A stretch of 64,000 bases of DNA, taken from contig NZ_OY762267.1 of NCBI RefSeq assembly GCF_963665245.1, forward strand, positions 4,064,001-4,128,000, written 5' to 3'. Below, in pieces: positions 1 to 7,353 of the stretch (its first letter is position 1; every line of letters starts with the position of its first letter). The translations under genes were made by a program, and so were the position numbers. The DNA is from an uncultured Paludibaculum sp. (GTDB taxonomy: Bacteria > Acidobacteriota > Terriglobia > Bryobacterales > Bryobacteraceae). The notes under the pieces were generated by a model that was not told the DNA's origin, did not search any database, and worked only from the letters and a program-made list of their open reading frames with translations.

Positions 1-696
1 CCGGGCACGGTGGGCTTCACCATTCCAAACTTCCAACTGATGAGAGACACCCTTGCCCCAGAGGTCCCGGCTGAGTGCGCGGTTGCTGGAGTAGAACGGA
101 TCCGCGTCGCCGACAGCCAAGACGATCTCAACTCGCCGCAGCCGGTTGATATAGGCCTCATCCGTAAGATTGGGCAGGAAGTGGTTGGGCGTGTGGAAGT
201 AGATATCTTCGTCGTAGTAGCCGTCGAACAGATCCGGGAAAGTGCCGGCCGGTTTGGTCAGGTCGTAGCGGCCGCTCAAGGCGACAACCTTGCCGAAGAG
301 TTCCGGGTGACGGAACGCAATGTTGATGGCGTGGTAGGCGCCAACGCTGCAGCCGTGCCCGATCAGAAAGGGTGACGGGTTGCGCCATTGAGTGAAAGGC
401 ACCACCTCGCAGAGGATGTACTCCTCGTACTGCTTATGCCGGGCGATCCTGCTACGTGGAGGAGCGCAGCGGCCATACAGGCTCTCTGAGTCGACGCTAT
501 CCACGCAGAACAGCTGCAGCCAGCCATTGGATAACTGGTGATGCAACGCACCTACCAGCCCCCAGTTCTCGTAGTCGAAGAAGCGGCCCTCCCGGGTGGG
601 AAAGACCAACACCCGCGCACCCGCATGGCCAAACACGAGCAACTCCATTTCGCGTTGGAGCCGCGTGCTGAACCACTTGTGGTACTCCCGGTTCAT
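1..696 (-). CDS. esterase family protein (partial, runs off left edge)
   Basis: The reverse strand is open from an ATG at 696 to the window edge, giving 232 codons. The product resembles the alpha/beta-hydrolase 'putative esterase' family: it opens MNREYHKWFS, has a nucleophile-elbow-like GHGCSVGAYHA segment, then FRHPELFGKVVALSGRYDL, and a probable acid region AVGDADPFYSSN. An in-frame stop lies 13 bases upstream of the ATG, which fixes the start. It lies 37 bases downstream of the SGNH hydrolase on the same strand, so the two may be co-transcribed. The C-terminal end, including the likely catalytic His, is outside the window. The family is recognised from motifs; the substrate is unknown. 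Confidence 0.75.
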   Translation of the reverse strand, partial: MNREYHKWFSTRLQREMELLVFGHAGARVLVFPTREGRFFDYENWGLVGALHHQLSNGWLQLFCVDSVDSESLYGRCAPPRSRIARHKQYEEYILCEVVPFTQWRNPSPFLIGHGCSVGAYHAINIAFRHPELFGKVVALSGRYDLTKPAGTFPDLFDGYYDEDIYFHTPNHFLPNLTDEAYINRLRRVEIVLAVGDADPFYSSNRALSRDLWGKGVSHQLEVWNGEAHRAR

Positions 697-733
697 CCAC
701 GGACCAGATTAGATGCTCCGTGTGAATCAACCG

Positions 734-1339
734 CTATCCGTTGGTGAATATTCTGTGGCGATATGGTTTGAGCACTTCAAGCCACAGCAAATAACCGGCA
801 CGGCTCATGTGAAGTCCATCTGCCTGGAATAGTTCGGGACGCGGCCTGCCTTTGCTGTCCAGCATCGGTTCGAAGACGTCGATCATGTAGGCGCCGGAAG
901 TCCGGTCGATCTCACTACGTATCCAGGAATTCGTCAGTCGGATCCGGTCCAGGATGTCGACTCGCGACGGACTAGGTTTAATCGATATGAACCCGAACGG
1001 CATCCCGTCCGACAACCGACGTACTTTGCCGGCAAGGTGCAGGAAGGATTCGAGTACCTCTTCCGGCTTGCGGCCGTCACCAAGATCGTTGTCTCCGGCA
1101 TAGACTACCAGGGACAGTGGCGAAAGCGGGGTGATCAGCCGGTCGAAGAAGTGGACACACGCCGCCAGGGTGGAGCCCCCAAACGCCATATTCAGCGTGT
1201 CAGGATGTCCCAAATCAGCAGCGAGCGAGTCCCAAAGCCGGAGACTGGAACTGCCATAAAAAACGACGGGGTGGCCGGATGAAGACCGAAGCGCTCCAGC
1301 TTGTTCCAGCACCTGCACTTCAGCCTCATACCATTCCAT
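734..1339 (-). CDS. SGNH/GDSL-family hydrolase
   Basis: This 201-residue protein carries the SGNH blocks in order: FYGSSSLRLW (block I, Ser near residue 30), AFGGST (block II Gly), YAGDNDLGDG (block III Asn) and ADGLHMSRAGY (block V, Asp-x-x-His). No signal peptide is evident, so it is probably cytosolic. The length is typical of a single-domain SGNH esterase. The following gene on the same strand is an esterase, so the pair may handle an esterified sugar or lipid; the substrate cannot be read from the sequence. Confidence 0.85.
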   Translation of the reverse strand: MEWYEAEVQVLEQAGALRSSSGHPVVFYGSSSLRLWDSLAADLGHPDTLNMAFGGSTLAACVHFFDRLITPLSPLSLVVYAGDNDLGDGRKPEEVLESFLHLAGKVRRLSDGMPFGFISIKPSPSRVDILDRIRLTNSWIRSEIDRTSGAYMIDVFEPMLDSKGRPRPELFQADGLHMSRAGYLLWLEVLKPYRHRIFTNG

Positions 1340-1374
1340 GAACTCTCTACTCTAGCAAGGCGGACCTCAAGCAA

Positions 1375-1565
1375 GGCACGCCTATGCCGACGTGTCCGAG
1401 GCAACGGTAAACGTCCCGCCTGATCTTCAGATGGAACTGCGCCACTTGCTTGAGAGCCTCAGCGTGGACCCGAAGGCATGGGAGTCTGAGTTGATTGGCG
1501 AGACTGGCGGAGTGAATCAATCCGAACGCGTTTTGAACAGGGCAGAAACCGAGGGAGAGAGCTAA
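1375..1565 (+). pseudogene. possible 3' remnant of an unidentified gene
   Basis: A forward frame is open from a TAG near 1355 to a TAA at 1563-1565 and has good-looking composition (for example VNVPPDLQMELRHLL and ESLSVDPKAW), but no start codon with a ribosome site. It stops nine bases before the distal attachment repeat of the tRNA-Thr element. It could be the tail of a gene truncated by an earlier integration at the same site. No family is recognised. Confidence 0.25.
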
Positions 1566-1573
1566 GTCTATGA

Positions 1574-1622
1574 GAACTGGAGCAACCCGCCGGGATCGAA
1601 CCGGCGACCTGCTGATTACGAA
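1574..1622. repeat. distal attachment site of tRNA-Thr element
   Basis: These 49 bases match 7102-7150 at 48 positions. They reproduce the 3' part of the tRNA-Thr gene from the anticodon loop through the T-arm, acceptor and CCA, plus a few flanking bases. The single difference is in the acceptor stem (A for C at 1584). A direct copy of a tRNA 3' end placed 5.5 kb from the intact gene, with integrase genes next to the intact copy, is the classical signature of site-specific integration. Confidence 0.85.
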
Positions 1623-1697
1623 GAATATGTCACTCTTCAATGTTCGAGCAGGTTCATTTTCAATCGCTTAGACTGAAGCTCGACTAGCGCAACCGAA

Positions 1698-1722
1698 GCA
1701 ATCAGCGGCTCTAGCAGCTTCA
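1698..1722 (+). repeat. possible integrase arm site (left copy)
   Basis: This 25-bp segment shares its first 16 bases and last five bases with 7047-7071. It also resembles the D-arm/anticodon-arm part of the tRNA-Thr gene (7148-7171). Both copies have the same orientation and sit just inside the element ends, so in a circular form they would flank the core attachment site. That placement is what arm-type integrase sites show; binding is inferred. Confidence 0.4.
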
Positions 1723-1749
1723 TTATGATCGAAAATCGCAGTCGCCGCA

Positions 1750-2484
1750 ATGATCGGCCCGCCAGGATGCCAAGCCGTCTGGTACGATGCGTTCGTGAAT
1801 GTCGTGTTCCTGGTGATCGCACTTTCCTTGTCCTTGCTCCCGGCCACGGCATACGGCCAGACTTCGATGACAAGACTTCGCACATTGTTCAGCGCCTTCT
1901 TCGATGACAAACCGTCCGCTCCTGAGCCGTTCGGCTACAAGACCGGCTGGATAGTCGTGAGAAGCACTGACCCGAATGCGGTCGCTTCTGCGCTACCGTT
2001 CCGTTCTCGGACTGCCGCCAATTGGCACACCGGAATCGACGCCGCCTACAAAGGCGGCTCTGTCTTTGTGAGTCCACCTGTCGGCGGTTGGGTCTGCATC
2101 ATTGGCGAATGGGCTGCAGGAACGGGTGAGCGCAATTCCGTGCAAGCTGTCGCCAAGCTCGTCGCCGAACTTAGTTCCCGGTTCGGCGAAGCGCAGGGGT
2201 ACGCCACGCACAGGGTTGTGGAATACCATCACTGGATCATGGCGAAGCACGGTCAGGTGATCCGTTGCTTCGCATACCTCGGCGAGAGCGGCGAAGTGCT
2301 CTCGAACTTGGGCACCGCAACCGAAGCAGAAACGAAACTTCGATTCGGAGCGCAACCGCCCGAAACGTGGAGTCCGAGCGAAGAGGATGTTATGGCCGTG
2401 GCATCGGCCTGGAGCTTCGATCCGACCAAACTCAATTCCACTTCCGGTCCAGCGGCCAACGGCATCGTCGCACGCATCAGGTAG
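1750..2484 (+). CDS. secreted or membrane-anchored hypothetical protein
   Basis: The open frame begins with ATG at 1750, but a GTG at 1795 gives a clean signal peptide (hydrophobic run followed by ATAYGQT), so I favour the shorter start. The mature part contains GWIVVRSTDP, VFVSPPVGGWVCIIGE, HRVVEYHHWIMA and AYLGESGEVL. This pattern matches my memory of a family of uncharacterised bacterial proteins often found near polymorphic-toxin immunity genes; I could not verify that here. It converges on the HEAT-repeat gene with a 10-base gap. It is cargo of the tRNA-Thr element. Confidence 0.6.
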   Translation: MIGPPGCQAVWYDAFVNVVFLVIALSLSLLPATAYGQTSMTRLRTLFSAFFDDKPSAPEPFGYKTGWIVVRSTDPNAVASALPFRSRTAANWHTGIDAAYKGGSVFVSPPVGGWVCIIGEWAAGTGERNSVQAVAKLVAELSSRFGEAQGYATHRVVEYHHWIMAKHGQVIRCFAYLGESGEVLSNLGTATEAETKLRFGAQPPETWSPSEEDVMAVASAWSFDPTKLNSTSGPAANGIVARIR

Positions 2485-2494
2485 CTGTGCTTGC

Positions 2495-3637
2495 TCATTC
2501 CCACGCTGGCGGCGACTTCTTCGCCAGCCGTTTCAGAACCCACCACCACCACTTGTTCTCAACCAGGACGGCGGATAGAGGATCGTCCACGGCGCTGTGC
2601 TTGACTCCCGTTCGAGGAATCATCAACCGTTCTGCCTGATCCTCATCGAGAGGAACGAAGACCCGACAAATGGCCCACCGATTCGTCTTGCAGTGCGCTT
2701 CGAGAGCCACGCCGACATCACGAGATACGGCGCTCTGATAGTCTCTCCTGGCACTTCGCTCTCGATCCGATGGATTGCCCTTCCACACAAAGCATGTCCA
2801 GGCTCCACTCCATTTGTCAATGACCACGTCAGATGATTTCACCCACAGTAGGCTCGGTGGATATCCCTGCTTCACGACGAAAGCGGTGAACTCGGCAACG
2901 GCGTCGTAGAAATCGGCTGCGGACGGTTGATCAAGCTGAACCCGGATCGAGGCGTTCGTAGATGCGAGTTCATCAGCTATCTGTCGAGCGAAATAGGCAA
3001 TGTCAGGGTCCGCATGAGTTCGCAGCGGAAGAATGCTCGGCAGTGCGTTCTCCAGGCCCGAGCGCACGTCATCAATCCACTGTGGTCTAGGCGGCGCAGC
3101 GTTTTCCATTGCCGCAGCAAACTCGGCCATGCGGCGTGGGTTTGACGTGATCGCCAGTCCGAGGAAGATGTCCAACAGTTCCGTCTTGAGTCGGTCGTCT
3201 GCGTCTGCAAAAACTTCGAGCAGAAACGGAAGTGCGGGTAGGGCGGCTGAACCGATCTGAACGTGTTGATGACACAGGCCGCACCAGAGATCGTGCGTTG
3301 CCGCCAATGCTTCTTCTTCGTTCGCTGATCGTAGTCGGCCAAGTTGCGACTGGACGGGAGATGCTTCGCCATACGCCGTCTGGTAGCGTGACCATTCAAT
3401 TCTGGCAAGGCGATCACTCCAATCGTCGTTGGATGGCCGATGGCCCACCCGAGAGCCATCTGGCCGGATTTGCTCCACGGTTTGATTCTTCCGCAACCGA
3501 TTCAAACCTGCAACCCGAATCTCCAACCGTGCCCGGTAATCGCTCTCGTGGATACATACAAGCGTGCTTTGTTCCGGGCCGCAGAATCGCCAGTCTCTTC
3601 CAGAATCGAATTGGACGTTGTACTCGAAAACATCGTT
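2495..3637 (-). CDS. HEAT-repeat immunity-like protein (start unresolved)
   Basis: The reverse frame is open from 3877 to a stop at 2495, but the upstream part is antisense to the Rep-like gene, so the 5' coordinate is approximate. No good ATG occurs between 3660 and 3100; a TTG at 3526 is the best alternative. The central part (SQLGRLRSANEEEALAA, DLWCGLCHQH, ALPALPFLLEVF) resembles HEAT-like immunity proteins in which short helical repeats follow a 'W...LCHQ' segment. The C-terminal third (VVIDKWSGAW onward) is unassigned and ends in a WWWW tract. The toxin it would counter is not present in the element. Confidence 0.6.
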   Translation of the reverse strand, partial: NDVFEYNVQFDSGRDWRFCGPEQSTLVCIHESDYRARLEIRVAGLNRLRKNQTVEQIRPDGSRVGHRPSNDDWSDRLARIEWSRYQTAYGEASPVQSQLGRLRSANEEEALAATHDLWCGLCHQHVQIGSAALPALPFLLEVFADADDRLKTELLDIFLGLAITSNPRRMAEFAAAMENAAPPRPQWIDDVRSGLENALPSILPLRTHADPDIAYFARQIADELASTNASIRVQLDQPSAADFYDAVAEFTAFVVKQGYPPSLLWVKSSDVVIDKWSGAWTCFVWKGNPSDRERSARRDYQSAVSRDVGVALEAHCKTNRWAICRVFVPLDEDQAERLMIPRTGVKHSAVDDPLSAVLVENKWWWWVLKRLAKKSPPAWE

Positions 3638-3644
3638 TGTATAA

Positions 3645-4193
3645 ATGACCTGCGAATACACGATGACAACGACAGAAAAGCTGAACTGGCTCAGAGAATA
3701 CCGGGAAGCCTTACGTGGCCTTGAGCCGACACACATGGTCACGATCAACTTCCCTCGACCGCTCACCGGAACACGAAACGCACGCCGGGAGAAAATCTTC
3801 GTGCTGCTTCGAGAGTGGAACCGGGCGGTCTTGAAGAAGTTGTTCGGCAAGCAATTCCCAATCCGCAACTCGACCAACGCATTCCTGTTCGTTGGGTTCG
3901 TCGAAGTGGGGCCACTGATGGCGAAGGAGCACGTTCACCTTCTCGTTCGTGTGCCCGAGCATCTTCAGTCGCAATTCGAGGATCATGCGGCAAGTTTGTG
4001 GCGACCGAGACAGGCCGTGCTTGGAATCGGTGCACCGGGAACGGCCATCGAACCCGACATTCTGATTCAACGATGCTGTGATGAGCGGGGCGGCGTCAGT
4101 GGTGCAGTCGCATACTGCACGAAGCACCTGACGCCGAGCACGGAAGGTGTGGTGTGGTCGTGCGAGTTCAGGACGCAGAACTCGACGGCGTAG
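3645..4193 (+). CDS. HUH-type replication initiator-like protein
   Basis: The product has up to 182 residues; starts are possible at 3645 or 3663. All three rolling-circle Rep motifs can be read in order: motif 1 HMVTINFPRP near residue 30, motif 2 KEHVHLLVRVP with the His-hydrophobic-His metal site near residue 90, and motif 3 VAYCTKHL (Tyr-x-x-Lys) near residue 160. This spacing is that of a single-tyrosine HUH endonuclease, expected to nick DNA and attach through the tyrosine. It differs from the RAYT transposases elsewhere in the window, which begin MPRSARFI. In this element it would serve replication or transfer of an excised circle. Function is inferred from motifs. Confidence 0.65.
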   Translation: MTCEYTMTTTEKLNWLREYREALRGLEPTHMVTINFPRPLTGTRNARREKIFVLLREWNRAVLKKLFGKQFPIRNSTNAFLFVGFVEVGPLMAKEHVHLLVRVPEHLQSQFEDHAASLWRPRQAVLGIGAPGTAIEPDILIQRCCDERGGVSGAVAYCTKHLTPSTEGVVWSCEFRTQNSTA

Positions 4194-4331
4194 TGATGAA
4201 ACCCGGAACCCCATCGTGTGGCTTACCGCTGTTGGGGCCGGGAATCTGGAAGGAGTGGACGAGCAAAACCAACGACCGACGACCTGAGTTTCAGCCGTCG
4301 TTGTTTCAAAGTGTATCTGGAGAAGGAGAAC

Positions 4332-4607
4332 ATGGAACCAGTAGAAAACAAACGTAAACCAGTAGAGAAACGGAAGAAGATGCTCCTGGAACAGTGTGAC
4401 GCATTGGCGGATATTTACTTCGCCAACTACGATGACCCGGACAAACCACTGGCGAAGACGGGGCTGATGTCGGTGCTCAAATCCGAAGTCAACGGGATGA
4501 CGGTCGATCAGTTCACAGACTTCGAGCGCAAGGTCAACAACGCCTTGGTGCAACCAGCCACGTTCCTGGCGAGAGCGTGGGGAGATGAAGGTCATGAACT
4601 GCGCTGA
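4332..4607 (+). CDS. small hypothetical protein of the tRNA-Thr element
   Basis: The ATG at 4332 follows a good ribosome site (GGAGAAGGAGAAC). The product is 91 residues, very basic at its N-terminus (MEPVENKRKPVEKRKK) and then helical and acidic, ending in ARAWGDEGHELR. Its 3' end overlaps the start of the next gene by 23 bases, which suggests translational coupling with the ribbon-helix-helix protein. I do not recognise the family. Confidence 0.55.
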   Translation: MEPVENKRKPVEKRKKMLLEQCDALADIYFANYDDPDKPLAKTGLMSVLKSEVNGMTVDQFTDFERKVNNALVQPATFLARAWGDEGHELR

Positions 4608-4836
4608 TCCAGCCGTCGCCATGCGAAAGGACCAAATCCTTTCGAGCGGAACGGCACGACCGAAGCTAGATGCCGTGATGATCGTCCGCATCGCACCCGA
4701 ACTTCGTGCGAGGCTGGACCAAGTTCGACAACACCTGCGGATGAGTCGTTCCGAGTTTGCGAGGCGTGCGATGAGCGCCGCCGCCGACGTACTCCTGGAC
4801 AGCGAGTGCGTAGAGATATCTGCGCCGCAGCGGTGA
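4585..4836 (+). CDS. ribbon-helix-helix DNA-binding protein
   Basis: This 83-residue protein has the ribbon-helix-helix pattern: a short strand (DAVMIVRIAPEL) followed by two helices (LDQVRQHLRM and SRSEFARRAMSAAADVLL). Such small proteins regulate copy number, antitoxin genes or relaxosome function. It overlaps the preceding small gene and sits about 215 bases before the integrase promoter, so it may control the integrase. An ATG at 4621 or 4678 could be the true start. Confidence 0.6.
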   Translation: MKVMNCADPAVAMRKDQILSSGTARPKLDAVMIVRIAPELRARLDQVRQHLRMSRSEFARRAMSAAADVLLDSECVEISAPQR

Positions 4837-4985
4837 GACTGAGATAGCCAGCAAACGGTCAGTTGCCCCGGCAGTCGCAGATTGTCGGGGTTGCGTGGTC
4901 TTCTCGGGACACTTGACCCGATCCGAGATGGATGTCTGGCCGGGCCGCAGGAATCAGCAGTGTTTTGCGGGTAAGGAATCCCTTG

Positions 4986-5037
4986 TCCGAGCGTTTTACA
5001 AACCCGCCCCGCCCGATATCCGCCTCTCGGACGGGCC
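4986..5037. promoter_or_regulatory. inverted repeat upstream of integrase promoter
   Basis: A GTCCGAG at about 4986 is repeated in inverted form as CTCGGAC at about 5031, just before the integrase promoter. It could be an operator or a recombinase accessory site. The spacing (about 38 bases) is long for a single repressor dimer, so the call is tentative. Confidence 0.25.
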
Positions 5038-5050
5038 AAACCCCGCCGAC

Positions 5051-5078
5051 TTGACAAAATGGCATCTCATGTTGTAAT
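5051..5078 (+). promoter_or_regulatory. sigma-70-type promoter for the forward integrase
   Basis: A perfect -35 box TTGACA (5051-5056) is followed after 16 bases by TGTAAT (5073-5078). It points towards the integrase that starts at 5177, leaving a leader of roughly 90 bases. Confidence 0.5.
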
Positions 5079-5176
5079 AGGTTCAGTCGAACACGCCTCG
5101 GGTATCAAGACTCCCCAAAAAAAGCGGAATCGTCGTCGTGGTGCTCACGGTTTTCGTGTGTTCGGCGGGAGCCTTA

Positions 5177-6193
5177 ATGAAAGGAAAGTCCGAAAATGTA
5201 GAGTTCCAAATTGGAATCGACCTCTTCTCTGTTTTTGATAACTTCGTCGAAGTGCGGCAGCGCCCACACGATCCGAAGCCGCTGCGAGGGCGCACCGTGC
5301 GTTCCTACAAACAGGCGAGGGACGCCTTCCAGATCGCATTGCGCCGATCCACGGATGGGTTGTCACTCAAGCGGATGGTTGCGGATGTCATAGATGAAAA
5401 GCTGAAGTCTGGCACGATGACGGCGACCGGAATGAACGTGTACATCCGGGCGCTCAACTCGTTCTTCTCGTGGTGCTACGACATGGGCCACCTGTCCGGG
5501 CGAATCAAGATCGCTCTGATCGAAGTGGAACGGCGCAAGCGCCCGAAGGTGCTGTCCGACGACGGCATTCAGAATTGGAAGCAGTTTCGAGCCACGACCC
5601 TCTCTCAGCTACGAGCGCAGTGTCTAGCATTGCTGATCCTGGACACCGGACTGCGAATCGAGGAATGCCTCGGTCTGCGTGAGACCGACCTGGATTGGAC
5701 GGGAGATCGACTGTGGGTGAAAGGAAAGGGCGGCAGTAATCGTGAAGCGCCTGTCTCGACAGAAGGCCGCAAGTTGCTGAAGCGGTACATCGCCACTACG
5801 GTCGCCTTCAGAGCAGGAGAGGATTCGTTCGTGTTCTCGACGAAGAGCGGGAAGCCACTGAGCTACCGCAATTCGCTTCGAGACTTGAAGAGCATCGCAA
5901 AGCGTCTGAATGCGGAATGGGTCGGTTGGCATTCTTTACGGCGCACCTTCGCCACAGCATATCTCAAGAACGGCGGTGTGCTTACCGACCTTCAGGAAAT
6001 CCTCGGGCACGCTGATACGAGAACCACGCTGTTGTACTTGGGCAAGAACATCGACGACATCGTAGATAACCACGATCAACGTTCTCCGCTGGCCGTCTCG
6101 CACAAGCGCAGATCGAAGTCTCGTGCCGCCCACGCCGATCACCTGAACAACATCGGCAGCGCCCTAGCGATTCGCTTTCGCCAGCGGAGATAG
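5177..6193 (+). CDS. tyrosine recombinase/integrase 1
   Basis: The frame is open from 5138, but ATG 5177 with GGGAG upstream looks like the better start (338 residues). Catalytic residues are visible in order: Arg in LDTGLRIEECLGL, Lys in VKGKGGSNRE, His-x-x-Arg in WHSLRRTFAT, Gly-His in LGHADTRTTL and Tyr in LLYLGKN. A SAM-like core-binding domain lies upstream (SYKQARDAFQ to LNSFFSWCYD). It is a paralogue of the convergent recombinase at 6164-7036, and the two genes overlap by 30 bases at their 3' ends. It probably catalyses integration or excision at the tRNA-Thr site. Confidence 0.9.
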   Translation: MKGKSENVEFQIGIDLFSVFDNFVEVRQRPHDPKPLRGRTVRSYKQARDAFQIALRRSTDGLSLKRMVADVIDEKLKSGTMTATGMNVYIRALNSFFSWCYDMGHLSGRIKIALIEVERRKRPKVLSDDGIQNWKQFRATTLSQLRAQCLALLILDTGLRIEECLGLRETDLDWTGDRLWVKGKGGSNREAPVSTEGRKLLKRYIATTVAFRAGEDSFVFSTKSGKPLSYRNSLRDLKSIAKRLNAEWVGWHSLRRTFATAYLKNGGVLTDLQEILGHADTRTTLLYLGKNIDDIVDNHDQRSPLAVSHKRRSKSRAAHADHLNNIGSALAIRFRQRR

Positions 6194-7036
6194 CGTGTTG
6201 TGGGCCATCACGAAATCCGATGCTTGGGAATGCACGTACAGCATCGTCGTTGTGATCGCACGATGGCCCATAATCCTCTGAAGGTCGGCAACGTTGCCAC
6301 CGTTCCGAATGAAAAGCGTTCCGAAGGTGTGCCTCAACAGATGCCAATGCAGGTCGAGTCGCAGTTTGCGCCCGATGTACTTCAAATCCCGGTCGGCGTT
6401 TCGCTGCGTAACCGCAGTGCTGTTTGCGGTTTCAAACACGAATCGTCTGGCCGGGTTCCCACCATTGCAGATGTGGCGGTAGAGCACCTTCCTTCCCGTT
6501 CCCGAGATCGGAACCCGTCGCTGCCGATTGCCCTTGCCCTTTTGGACTGTCACCAGGAAGTTCTCCAGGTCCACGTCCTTTACCTCAAGTTGCAGACACT
6601 CGTTCAGTCGAAGCCCGGTATCCAGGACGAGCAGCGCCATCGCATGAACCCGGCGCTCTTTGCGGAACCTCGGCTTGAACTGAGCCAGTTGATGCACCTG
6701 CGCCTCGTTCAGCGTGCTGATCACCTTTACGGGCGCTTTGAGAAGCGGAATGCCGCTTACTGGCGGCTTCAGATGCTCCTCGACGCTGGCCCACCGCAGG
6801 AATGCATTCATGGCACGCAGGTACACGTTGATGCTGGACGGCTTCAGTCTGCCGCTGTCCATGAGTTGAACGACGCCGTTCTTCAGGGCTGGCCGAACAG
6901 CATCGGCTTCTTCCACTTGCACTAGGACGGACTCAAACGCATCCCACGCCTGACCGTAGGACCGCAGCGTCTTTGGAGAGCAGTTCTTGAGAAATCGTCG
7001 CTCCTGCAAGAAGTTGTCGTAGAGTGCCTTCAACAC
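6164..7036 (-). CDS. tyrosine recombinase/integrase 2
   Basis: This 290-residue recombinase starts 66 bases from the attachment repeat in tRNA-Thr. Active-site motifs are complete: LDTGLRLNECLQL (Arg), QKGKGNRQRR (Lys), WHLLRHTFGT (His-x-x-Arg), MGHRAITTT (Gly-His) and MLYVHSQ (Tyr). The N-terminal core-binding part (YDNFLQERRFLKNCSP, INVYLRAMNAFLRW) resembles that of integrase 1. Being next to the tRNA it is the more likely integrase proper. Its 3' end overlaps that of integrase 1 tail to tail by 30 bases. Confidence 0.9.
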   Translation of the reverse strand: MLKALYDNFLQERRFLKNCSPKTLRSYGQAWDAFESVLVQVEEADAVRPALKNGVVQLMDSGRLKPSSINVYLRAMNAFLRWASVEEHLKPPVSGIPLLKAPVKVISTLNEAQVHQLAQFKPRFRKERRVHAMALLVLDTGLRLNECLQLEVKDVDLENFLVTVQKGKGNRQRRVPISGTGRKVLYRHICNGGNPARRFVFETANSTAVTQRNADRDLKYIGRKLRLDLHWHLLRHTFGTLFIRNGGNVADLQRIMGHRAITTTMLYVHSQASDFVMAHNTLSPLAKANR

Positions 7037-7046
7037 AGTGTTTTCC

Positions 7047-7071
7047 GCAATCAGCGGCTCTACGAACTTCA
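7047..7071 (+). repeat. possible integrase arm site (right copy)
   Basis: This is the second copy of the 25-bp motif at 1698-1722 (16 identical bases, four different, five identical). It lies 30 bases inside the proximal attachment repeat, against 75 bases for the left copy. It overlaps the upstream leader of integrase 2, so occupancy could also affect integrase expression. Confidence 0.4.
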
Positions 7072-7101
7072 GAGTGGATTTCTAAGTGATTGAAAAGGAG
7101 G

Positions 7102-7150
7102 GAACTGGAGCCACCCGCCGGGATCGAACCGGCGACCTGCTGATTACGAA
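7102..7150. repeat. proximal attachment site within tRNA-Thr
   Basis: These 49 bases span the 3' half of tRNA-Thr from the anticodon loop through CCA plus four downstream bases. They match 1574-1622 with one mismatch and define the right end of the element. Confidence 0.85.
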
Positions 7151-7181
7151 TCAGCCGCTCTACCAGCTGAGCTAGGGTGGC
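7106..7181 (-). tRNA. tRNA-Thr (anticodon CGT)
   Basis: The reverse complement folds as a full cloverleaf: acceptor GCCACCC pairing with GGGTGGC, D-arm AGCTCAGCTGGTAGAGC, anticodon stem CTGAT/ATCAG with loop TTCGTAA (anticodon CGT), T-arm GCCGG/CCGGC with TTCGATC, and an encoded CCA. It is 76 nt long. The element at 1574-7150 is integrated at its 3' end and restores the sequence, so the gene remains intact. Confidence 0.95.
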
Positions 7182-7353
7182 CCGCTTTCTTTCATAGTGT
7201 ACCATCGCCACCCGGCCGCCCCAAAACGGCGCTCCACCCGCCTTCGCTGCGCGATACGATACCCCCGGCCGCAATCCGGGAGTTGCCGATGCGGGTCCTC
7301 TCGGTCTTCATCCTTGTCCTGAGGACGGCCGCCTCGTGCCACCATAAAGAGGA

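Larger units (their letters stand above)
1574..7150. mobile_element. 5.6-kb integrative element in tRNA-Thr(CGT)
   Basis: The element is bounded by 49-bp direct repeats (1574-1622 and 7102-7150). Contents from left to right are a signal-peptide protein, a convergent HEAT-repeat protein, an HUH Rep-like protein, a small unknown protein, a ribbon-helix-helix protein and two convergent tyrosine recombinases beside the tRNA. No capsid, portal, relaxase-coupling or conjugation gene is visible. It therefore looks like a minimal integrative plasmid-like element or satellite. Family membership and activity are inferred; the boundaries are seen directly. Confidence 0.8.

Noticed and set aside
1347..1640. 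97-codon reverse ORF spanning the left attachment site
   Set aside because: It crosses the tRNA-derived repeat and has no ribosome site; the forward remnant ending at 1565 has better coding character.
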